DNA of 45,936 nucleotides from an uncultured Prevotellaceae bacterium (lineage in GTDB: Bacteria; Bacteroidota; Bacteroidia; Bacteroidales; Muribaculaceae): positions 1 to 45,936 of the forward strand of contig CAMJJG010000017.1 of the NCBI GenBank assembly GCA_946406035.1, written 5' to 3'. Below the pieces are notes generated by a model. That model was not told where the DNA came from. It saw only the letters and a program-made list of their open reading frames with translations, and did not search any database. A program made the position numbers and the translations under genes. Positions 16,940 to 24,360 of this stretch are shown here, one piece after another. Positions within the stretch are counted from its first letter, which is position 1; each line of letters begins with the position of its first letter.

Positions 16940-19303
16940 TCAGTTACCCGAGAGCAACTTGTCGATAAGACTCGTCACATCGGCAATGTTGACAGCACCG
17001 TCGCTATTCACGTCGGCACAGATGCTGCATCCCTCAGCGCCGCCACTCAGCAACATGTCGATCAGGGCGGTCACGTCGGCGATGTTCACCCCAGCGTCGT
17101 GGTTCACATCTCCCACCTGATAGCCATGGCCACCGTTGTCGGCGAGCGTTACAAGCTGGCTCTCGCTCCAATCACTCTCGGTGCCATCGATATAGAGCGC
17201 CTTGACCTGATAGAAGAACGAGCCGCCGGCAGCCAGATTATTGACGGTATAGGACTTGCCGGTGATGCCGGTAATCAAGCGGTAATTCTCGTCACCACTC
17301 TCGCTCGAGCGGAACGATGCGCCAGTGGCATCGCCTGCATAGATCTGGATCTTCTGGATCATGGGATAATATCCGGCCTTGAAGGTAATCTGGTCACCCT
17401 CGGCACAATCCAGCACGACCGATGTCGTGGCATAGCTGAACGGCAACTCGATAGTCTGGCTAGCCAGGCTGGTCGAGATGGTGATTTCTGACGGGTCACC
17501 CCAGTAACCGTAGCTGCGGGCTGTCACGACCACAGTCACCTTGTCATAACCCTTGAGATTCAGGGCATCGGTGGTGATGACGCTATTGCGACGGGGCACT
17601 ACACAGCCTCCCTCGAGGTTAAACTCGCTTCCCGTGAAGCCCCAGCCCTCGGGCAGATAGTCGGTGGCATGAGAAGACTGGTTGGTCGGCGACATGGCAG
17701 GCAGCGAGCTGAAGTCGGCCTCCTCAAGCAAGAGATAATCGGGCTTGGCGCTCACCTCGAGCGTATAGCTGGCGACATTGGCCGCGGGCGTCTCGTCGGT
17801 CCAGTCGGCACCAAACGAGGTCAACGTGATCCTTGACTCGTCGGCCGGCAACATCACCGGGCAATAAATCTCGAGCGGAGTCACGCCATTGAGCAGGATT
17901 GTCAAGTCATCGGCCCCCTGTGAGCGGCACACGATAGTGGCGGTATGGTTTCCCACAGCATTGGGAGTATAGGTAACGGTAATGTCTTGTCCACCCTCGG
18001 CGAGAGTTTGGCCAACAGTCGCAGCGTCGATAGCAAACACGCCATCAGGGTCATTCAACGTCAATGTCACATCGCCAGTCAGATTGGTGCCCTTGAGGCT
18101 GAAGGTAGCGGTAGCTGGTTTGCCCAAATAGGCCTGCATGTCAATCACGCTGGGATAGGCCTGCAAGCGAGGATTCTGGTAGCCCTCGGGCGGCTGGATG
18201 CCAATGACCATCTGTTGGCCGGTCCCAAAGGTCATATCATTATAGCTGAATGCGTTCAAGGCAAAATTGCCGTTTCCGCGACCATTCCAGCCCCAGTTGA
18301 CGTGGTAAGTGCCATCGGTCGCGTCATAGCCATCGACATTGAAGGCGTGGCCCGATCCCGTGTAATTGTCATAAGCGCAATAGACGATGGGACGGCCAGC
18401 CACGAGCTCGTCCTGAATCATGCTGCCCCACTGCTCATCGCTGAAATTGGCAGATCCCAGGTCATCGGTCTTGAACAGGAGCTGGGCATTCTGGTCATAC
18501 TCAAAGTACTGGACTGCCCTGAGGACATCCTTCCCATAGGCGCCACTACCGCTGATGGTGTAGTCCATCTCCTCGACCTGACCGATATAGCGCATCAGGT
18601 GGGCAACAGCGGCTGCTTGGGTTTCATTATAGCCATGGGTGTAGTCATCGAGCATATTAGCCCAGTCAAAAGTCGTGGGCGGCAGTTCAGGGAGCACCGT
18701 GCCATAGGTCGGCATCATGTAGGACGGTGCCGCGGGCGTCTGCTGCTGGGGATACTTCCAGTAGTGGAACACCATCGACAACGAGGTGGCGGGGCAGCCC
18801 GTGTAGCACGTGTCGGTGCCAAAGACGGGACACTCGTTCCAGTAGGGGGCTGCCTGGCTCCAGTTGGCCGTGAGCAGCGGAGCAACCGATGTGCCGGCGC
18901 GCAATGGTGTGCTCACCTTGATGCCTGGATTGAATTGCAGGTACTCGATCTGCCGCTTGTAATGGGACAGCCAGAATAACATGTTATCGGGCAGGGCACT
19001 CATGTCTAGGGCCTGGTCGCCATAGGCCAGAATCTCCTGGGCCCGGTCCTCTCCAGCCACCACTACAAAGGCATCGCCACAATTATAGATGTAAAAAACA
19101 GGAAGCGACTTCACCGTCGAGTTCATCTCGACATGAGTCAACTTGAGGCCACCTTGCACGGGGACCATCAAGCGGCCTGCCGTTGCCTGGCCATGTAAGA
19201 ACCGTTGAGCCTTGGCCTGGGCGGCTGCCTCATCGACGTTGGCAGCCTCGACATGTGTTAGCGCCAGCATCAATGCCGCAATACAAAACAAAAATTTTCT
19301 CAT
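16940..19303 (-). CDS. C10-family cysteine peptidase with C-terminal dockerin (paralogue C)
   Basis: 787 residues. Signal peptide (1-20); propeptide (about 22-130, FVVVAGEDRAQEILAYGD); C10 domain with C170 in YTGCPATS, H319 in GSGHAFNVDGY and the canonical NWGWNG block (about 336-341); Ig-like domain; Fn3 interrupted by a jelly-roll-like insert (WGFTGSEFNLEGG through IQKIQIYAG); dockerin at 730-787. The first dockerin loop reads DVNHDAGVNIAD, with Ala in place of the usual Gly. The second, DVNSDGAVNIAD, is canonical. A CxxC pair (CSIC) sits between them. It has a TACCTTTG promoter box upstream. All catalytic residues are present, so it is likely an active secreted protease. Confidence 0.9.
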   Translation of the reverse strand: MRKFLFCIAALMLALTHVEAANVDEAAAQAKAQRFLHGQATAGRLMVPVQGGLKLTHVEMNSTVKSLPVFYIYNCGDAFVVVAGEDRAQEILAYGDQALDMSALPDNMLFWLSHYKRQIEYLQFNPGIKVSTPLRAGTSVAPLLTANWSQAAPYWNECPVFGTDTCYTGCPATSLSMVFHYWKYPQQQTPAAPSYMMPTYGTVLPELPPTTFDWANMLDDYTHGYNETQAAAVAHLMRYIGQVEEMDYTISGSGAYGKDVLRAVQYFEYDQNAQLLFKTDDLGSANFSDEQWGSMIQDELVAGRPIVYCAYDNYTGSGHAFNVDGYDATDGTYHVNWGWNGRGNGNFALNAFSYNDMTFGTGQQMVIGIQPPEGYQNPRLQAYPSVIDMQAYLGKPATATFSLKGTNLTGDVTLTLNDPDGVFAIDAATVGQTLAEGGQDITVTYTPNAVGNHTATIVCRSQGADDLTILLNGVTPLEIYCPVMLPADESRITLTSFGADWTDETPAANVASYTLEVSAKPDYLLLEEADFSSLPAMSPTNQSSHATDYLPEGWGFTGSEFNLEGGCVVPRRNSVITTDALNLKGYDKVTVVVTARSYGYWGDPSEITISTSLASQTIELPFSYATTSVVLDCAEGDQITFKAGYYPMIQKIQIYAGDATGASFRSSESGDENYRLITGITGKSYTVNNLAAGGSFFYQVKALYIDGTESDWSESQLVTLADNGGHGYQVGDVNHDAGVNIADVTALIDMLLSGGAEGCSICADVNSDGAVNIADVTSLIDKLLSGN

Positions 19304-19360
19304 CTAGTCTGTTTCTTTTAAAAGTGTTATTGGGTTACAATTAATCATATTAAGCGGGTG

Positions 19361-19368
19361 CAAAGGTA
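19361..19368 (-). promoter_or_regulatory. -7 promoter box of peptidase gene C
   Basis: TACCTTTG on the minus strand, about 58 nt upstream of the ATG. No good -33 box at the expected distance. Confidence 0.55.
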
Positions 19369-19410
19369 ATACATTCCCTCGCGTTTTACAGCCTGTAGCG
19401 CCGCCAAAAT

Positions 19411-19449
19411 GCCAAAATAGTGGCAAGGCGCGTTGCACCTTGCCACTAT
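19411..19449 (-). terminator. Terminator of peptidase gene D
   Basis: A perfect 12-bp inverted repeat (19417-19428 with 19438-19449) followed on the minus strand by TTTT. Confidence 0.85.
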
Positions 19450-19475
19450 GGTCGTGCATGATTGGAGTACCTGTA

Positions 19476-21608
19476 TCAGTTTCCTCCCAGCAGTAGATCG
19501 ATGAGGGCTGTCACATCAGCAATATTGACCGTACCGTCAACCTTGACGTCGGCACAGGTCTGGCAAACGCCCTCGCCGCCGCTCAACAGGTTATCAATCA
19601 AGTCGGTCACGTCCTTGATGTTGACACTACCGTCATGGTTCACGTCACCCAGGTCAAAACCGTGGGGTGCGGGGCCGTTATCAAACAATGTCACTTCCTC
19701 GATGTTGCTCCAGGCGCTCTCGGTGCCGTTCACATAGTGGGCCTTTACCTTGAAGTTAAAGGTTCCGCCTGCCGTCAGGCCTTGAACGGTGTAGAACTTG
19801 TCGGTAATATCGGTAATGACACGCGAGGTGCTATCGCCCGTCTCTACAGGGATTGAGAACACCCTGGGCCCGGCATCAATAGTCGAGCTGTAGATATCCA
19901 CTTGGGTAATGATCACCCGCTTGCCGCTCTCGGTAGTCGAGAAGGTAACCTTCTGATTCTCATCGGCTACACACTCCAGGACAACAGTCTGCATGCCATC
20001 GGCACCAACGGTGACATCCACCATGCTGGCGCCACATGAGATCCTCACGGGCACATTGGTATCGCTGCTGTAAGGCTTCATGGTTGCCACCACAGTCATC
20101 TTGCCGCCGCTCTGGGTCATGTTCAGGGCAGGAGTGGTGATTGATCCGTTACGGGAAGAGGAGCCCAAGCGCAAGCCATGATTGGCTTCATACACATAGG
20201 AGCCCGTCCAGCCCTTGTTGGCACAATAGTTATCCAACATGGAGATAGCAGTGCTGCCGCTGCTGGTGCAATTGGGGAACGACTCACTGAACACCTTCTC
20301 ATACACCCCGGGGTCGCTAGCTGCACCAGCGTTGACCTCGAGGGTATAATGGCTCACATTCTGGGCTGGGGTCTCGTCGGTCCAGTCGGCACGGAACGAG
20401 GTGAGCGTGATGTAGTCGCTGTCGGCAGGCTGCATCACGGGGTCATAGGCCTCGACAGGAGCGGGAGGCTCAATGCCCATAATCATCAGCTGGTTCAGAT
20501 TATAGGTGTAACCCTGGTTGGCAAACGCATTTAGGGCAAAATATCCGTTTCCAGTACCACTCCAGCCCCAGTTGATCGAGAACAATCCCGTCGTCGCGTC
20601 ATAGCCATCGACATTGAAGGCATGACCATAATAGTCATCATAGGCCGAACTGTAGCTCACGGCGCAATACACCACTGGGCGCCCAGCATAGAGTTCACCC
20701 TTGATCATCTCGGTCCACTCAGCGTCATCAATATAGACACTATCGACATCGTTGGCATACAGGATTGACTTATAGGCAATATGGGCATTCACATAGCCAA
20801 AAGTCTTACAGGCCCTGAGTATGTCTTCCTCATTGGCCTCACCCCACTCGTTGGTGTAATCCATCTGCTCGGCCTGACCGATGTAACGCATCAATTGGGC
20901 AACGGCATTCTTATTGGTGTCGTTATAGTAGCCAAAGTTATAGGTGGGCAACATATTATCCCAGTCAAATCTTACCGAGGGTAATGCCTCGAGAGTAATG
21001 CCCCACGTGTCGGTGGTGTATCCGGGAATGACGGGAGTCGGTTGGGCAGGATACTTCCACTTATAGAACACCTGGGCCAGCGAGGTGGCGGCACAGCCGG
21101 TCTGGGCACGCACGTCGCCGGTCATCGGGCACTGCGCATAATAGGGAGAGCCCTGGTTCCACATGGCCTCGAGCATGGGCGCGACGCTCTGGTCGCGGCT
21201 TCCCTTCAATACGGTTTTCTCGACAACCATGCCAGGGCGGGATTGCAGCAGTTCAATCTGTGTCTTGTAATAGTCCAGCCAGAACCGCATGTTCTGGGGC
21301 AGGGACTGCATGTTCTCAAGGGGGCGGTCGCCATAGGCCAAAATATCGCGGGCACGGTCATCGCCGGCAACAACAACAAAGCCGTTGTCGGTATTGATGA
21401 CATAATAGGCCGCCTGGCTGGCACTAGAGGAGTTCTTCTCCTGATGTACCCACTTGACACTGGGCGACGAAGCATTCAAGCGACCAGTAGCCGCACGATT
21501 CAGCAAGAAGCCACACGCCTTGTCACGAGCTGCAGCCACATCGACCGGAGCAGCCCAGGCATGAAGGGCCACCGTCAACAGGGTGGCAAGAGTAAGCATT
21601 TTCTTCAT
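19476..21608 (-). CDS. C10-family cysteine peptidase with C-terminal dockerin, lacking the Ig-like domain (paralogue D)
   Basis: 710 residues. Signal peptide (1-19); propeptide (FVVVAGDDRARDILAYGD); C10 domain with C172 in QTGCAATSLAQV, H329 in YYGHAFNVDGY and the canonical NWGWSG. The catalytic domain passes straight into the Fn3 start (PVMQPADSDYITLTSF) after only IEPPAPVEAYD, so the Ig-like domain found in A, C, E and F is missing. The insert in Fn3 is the most typical Bacteroidota jelly-roll (RLGSSSRNGSITTPALNM). Its dockerin (653-710) is 52/58 identical to that of E. The second loop has Lys at the third calcium position. No clear promoter: the short upstream gap is filled by E's terminator. 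Confidence 0.9.
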   Translation of the reverse strand: MKKMLTLATLLTVALHAWAAPVDVAAARDKACGFLLNRAATGRLNASSPSVKWVHQEKNSSSASQAAYYVINTDNGFVVVAGDDRARDILAYGDRPLENMQSLPQNMRFWLDYYKTQIELLQSRPGMVVEKTVLKGSRDQSVAPMLEAMWNQGSPYYAQCPMTGDVRAQTGCAATSLAQVFYKWKYPAQPTPVIPGYTTDTWGITLEALPSVRFDWDNMLPTYNFGYYNDTNKNAVAQLMRYIGQAEQMDYTNEWGEANEEDILRACKTFGYVNAHIAYKSILYANDVDSVYIDDAEWTEMIKGELYAGRPVVYCAVSYSSAYDDYYGHAFNVDGYDATTGLFSINWGWSGTGNGYFALNAFANQGYTYNLNQLMIMGIEPPAPVEAYDPVMQPADSDYITLTSFRADWTDETPAQNVSHYTLEVNAGAASDPGVYEKVFSESFPNCTSSGSTAISMLDNYCANKGWTGSYVYEANHGLRLGSSSRNGSITTPALNMTQSGGKMTVVATMKPYSSDTNVPVRISCGASMVDVTVGADGMQTVVLECVADENQKVTFSTTESGKRVIITQVDIYSSTIDAGPRVFSIPVETGDSTSRVITDITDKFYTVQGLTAGGTFNFKVKAHYVNGTESAWSNIEEVTLFDNGPAPHGFDLGDVNHDGSVNIKDVTDLIDNLLSGGEGVCQTCADVKVDGTVNIADVTALIDLLLGGN
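19479..19652 (-). repeat. Dockerin-coding repeat, copy in D (near-identical copy in E at 21747-21920)
   Basis: The dockerin-coding DNA of D and E differs at only a few positions over long stretches (for example 19615-19670 against 21883-21938), well above the similarity of the rest of the two genes. It is a 2.3-kb-spaced direct repeat that could recombine. Confidence 0.75.
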
Positions 21609-21677
21609 GTTGTCAGGTTTTAAAAAGTGTTATTAGTTTACAGTTATGTCTTCAACCACTAGGTAATCTGTTTTTTT

Positions 21678-21720
21678 AAAAAAGCGTGACAAGAAAATGG
21701 TGCTCTTGCCACGCTTTTTT
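21678..21720 (-). terminator. Terminator of peptidase gene E
   Basis: Inverted repeat AAAAAAGCGTG..CAAG against CTTG..CACGCTTTTTT (21678-21694 with 21705-21720), symmetrical with A/T runs at both ends, immediately downstream of the E stop codon on the minus strand. Confidence 0.85.
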
Positions 21721-21743
21721 TTAGGGGGGAGTTTGTTTATAGA

Positions 21744-24149
21744 TCAATTGCCGCCCAGCAGCACATCGATCAATGCCGTCACGTCGGCAATATTGACCGC
21801 GCCGTCAACCCTGACATCGGCACAGGTCTGGCATATGCCATCGCCGCCGCTCAGCAGGTAATCGATCAAGTCGGTCACGTCTTTGATGTTGACGCTACCG
21901 TCATGGTTCACATCACCCAGGTCAAAACCGTGGCCATTGGCAAACAGGGTTACCTGCTGCGTGTTGCTCCAGGCGCTCTCGGTACCGTCGGCATACAGGG
22001 CCTTTACCTTGTACAGGTAGGTACCCTCGGCAGTAAGGTCGTTAACAGTATAGAACTTGTCGGTGATGCCGGTAATCAGGCGATAGGCGGCGTCGCCGGT
22101 CTCCTGGGCGCGCAGCTGCGGAGCCGTTAACTCGCCAGCATAGACCTTGACGCTCTGGAGCACAGGATAGTAGGACTCGGAATAGATCTCAATCCTCTCG
22201 CTGTCACCGCAATTCAGGACAAAGGTATAGTCGGCAAAGTCGGTGGCAAACTCCTGATACTTGCTGTCAACGCTGGTCTTGACGGTAACGGCCGATGCGG
22301 TCCAGCTATACTGGTTTCTGGCCCTTATCACAACGGTCACCTTGTCAAAGCCCGTGAGATCAAGCGTGTTAGTAAAGAGGCTATAGGTGCTCGAGATCTC
22401 GATGCATCCTCCCGCGAGGTAAACACCACCGTCATAGGTCCAGCCCTCAGGCATATAGTTGGCGGCATCGCCCGACGAGGGCACCTCGCTCCAGTCGGCC
22501 TCGGCAATGAGTCCACTGGTGGGTTTCTCTTTTACCTCGAGGGTGTAGCTGGTCACATTCTCGAGCACGGTCTGATCGGTCCAGTCGGCGCGGAACGAGG
22601 TCAAGTTGATTGCGCTGCTATCAGCGGGCTGCATCACGGGATCATAGACCACCAGGGGTGCGGCGGTTGCAGTACCCTTGAGGGTTACAACCTTGTCGGC
22701 AGCACCTGCACTGGTAAGGGTGATGGTGGCGGTGTGAGTGCCCACGGCCTGGGGAGCATAGGTCACCACAATCGAGGCGTTGCCCACCTGGTCAAGCGCA
22801 ATCGAGGTAACATCGATGGCAAACGCTCCGTTCTCGTCGTTGAGTGCCACGGCAATGCCCTCGGTCAGGTACTGACCCTTAACGGTGAGGGTATCGGTAA
22901 CGGTCTCACCGGTGTAGCATGACATCGACAGCTCCTGAACATCGGTCAGGATGCGGGGATCGGTCGACAGGCCGGGAGGCTGTACCCCGGCAAAGAAGAT
23001 GGGCCAGAAGTCATAAATGGTGATGAAATCGATCTGGAAGGCGTTGAGGGCATAGTAGGCGTTCAAATCAGAGCGCATACCGAAGTTCACATGATACAGG
23101 TCATTCTCGGCATCATAACCGTCGACATTGAAGGCATGGCCACCCAGGCCGGTCGAGTCGCTCGACATGTCATAGGCGCAATACACCAGCGGACGGCCGG
23201 CAAGCAGCTCGGCCTGGATGAGTTCACCCCACTGCTCGTCGGTGTAGAACTCGTGACCGTCGTGATTCTCGTAGTCGCCGTCGTAGTCGGGCGAGTCATA
23301 CTTCTTGGCGATGTACACGCCCTCGTCGTAGCCGAAGGTGCGGATGGCGTTCAGAATCTGGTAGTTCTGAGTGCCGCTCTTGTCGGTGTTGTAGTCAATC
23401 GTCTCGGCTTGACCCACATAGCGCATGAGCCATGCCACGGCATCCTTGTTCACATCAGGCAACTGGTCGGTGTTGTTGCTGTAGGCCTCATAGGTGTCCC
23501 ACATGTTGTCCCAGTCAAAGGTGTACTCGGGCAGCGCCGGCACGTTGATCTTGGAGTCGGGGCACTGGTAAGCGGGCAGCGCGGGAGCTACCTCGGGGTA
23601 CTCCCAGAACTTCATCACCTGGGCCAGCGAGGTGGCGGTGCAGCCCACCATGCAGTAATCACGACCCACCCGCGGGCACTGCATGTTGTAGGGCTTGCCC
23701 TGAGCCCAAGCGGTCTTGAGCAGCGGCTCTACCGAGACACCTCCGCGGTTAACATGCTTGTTGACCACCAGTCCGGGATGTGCCTGCAGGTACTCCATCT
23801 CGGCCTTGTACAGCCTCAGGAAGAACTGCACGCCATCGGGCAGGTCATTGAGATCGGCTAGAGGCTGGTCGCCATACACGAGCACGTCACGGGCACGGTC
23901 GTCACCGGCGACGATGGCATAGCCACGGTCGGTGTTGACGATGTAATAAGCCGTCTGGGCTACATTGCTTGAGTTTTTCACCTCATGAGTCCACTTGACG
24001 GTGGGCTTCGAGGCCATCAGTCGGCCTTGAGGAGTCTTTTTAAGCAAGAAATCTGCAGCCTTGGTCTGGGCTGCCGCCAAATCGACATTTCCAGCCACCG
24101 CCTGCGTTGCCGCAAGCAAGAGTGCGGCAAGAAACAGCATTTTTTTCAT
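21744..24149 (-). CDS. C10-family cysteine peptidase-like protein with dockerin and altered active-site motif (paralogue E)
   Basis: 801 residues. Signal peptide (1-19); propeptide (AIVAGDDRARDVLVYGD); C10 domain keeping nucleophile C170 (MVGCTATSLAQV) and H338 (GGHAFNVDGY), but the canonical NWGWNG block is N355-F-G-M358-R-S, so both tryptophans are lost. A longer, acidic surface insertion precedes the His (KKYDSPDYDGDYENHDGHE, about 282-300). Then Ig-like domain, Fn3 with jelly-roll insert and dockerin (744-801) with a CQTC pair; its second loop has Arg at the third calcium position. It may be an active enzyme with changed specificity or a pseudo-peptidase. A degenerate -7 box (TAATTTAG, 24217-24224) lies upstream. 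Confidence 0.88.
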   Translation of the reverse strand: MKKMLFLAALLLAATQAVAGNVDLAAAQTKAADFLLKKTPQGRLMASKPTVKWTHEVKNSSNVAQTAYYIVNTDRGYAIVAGDDRARDVLVYGDQPLADLNDLPDGVQFFLRLYKAEMEYLQAHPGLVVNKHVNRGGVSVEPLLKTAWAQGKPYNMQCPRVGRDYCMVGCTATSLAQVMKFWEYPEVAPALPAYQCPDSKINVPALPEYTFDWDNMWDTYEAYSNNTDQLPDVNKDAVAWLMRYVGQAETIDYNTDKSGTQNYQILNAIRTFGYDEGVYIAKKYDSPDYDGDYENHDGHEFYTDEQWGELIQAELLAGRPLVYCAYDMSSDSTGLGGHAFNVDGYDAENDLYHVNFGMRSDLNAYYALNAFQIDFITIYDFWPIFFAGVQPPGLSTDPRILTDVQELSMSCYTGETVTDTLTVKGQYLTEGIAVALNDENGAFAIDVTSIALDQVGNASIVVTYAPQAVGTHTATITLTSAGAADKVVTLKGTATAAPLVVYDPVMQPADSSAINLTSFRADWTDQTVLENVTSYTLEVKEKPTSGLIAEADWSEVPSSGDAANYMPEGWTYDGGVYLAGGCIEISSTYSLFTNTLDLTGFDKVTVVIRARNQYSWTASAVTVKTSVDSKYQEFATDFADYTFVLNCGDSERIEIYSESYYPVLQSVKVYAGELTAPQLRAQETGDAAYRLITGITDKFYTVNDLTAEGTYLYKVKALYADGTESAWSNTQQVTLFANGHGFDLGDVNHDGSVNIKDVTDLIDYLLSGGDGICQTCADVRVDGAVNIADVTALIDVLLGGN

Positions 24150-24302
24150 AAATAGCTTGTTAATGGTTAATAATGATTATTTAAAGTGTTGTAGTATCCT
24201 TTTGCTTTTCAGGGCGCTAAATTACTATTAAAATATGGTATTATGAACTTTTTTATTAACAAAATGCAGAAAAAAACAACAAATCACACAATAGCTGGCA
24301 TC

Positions 24303-24341
24303 AAAAAAAGGCCCAGGCCCTAAATCACAGAGCCCGAGCCT
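24303..24341 (-). terminator. Terminator of peptidase gene F
   Basis: A 12-bp GC-rich stem including three G-T pairs (24309-24320 with 24330-24341), followed on the minus strand by a run of T. Confidence 0.8.
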
Positions 24342-24360
24342 CTACTCAATCGGCTATTCA

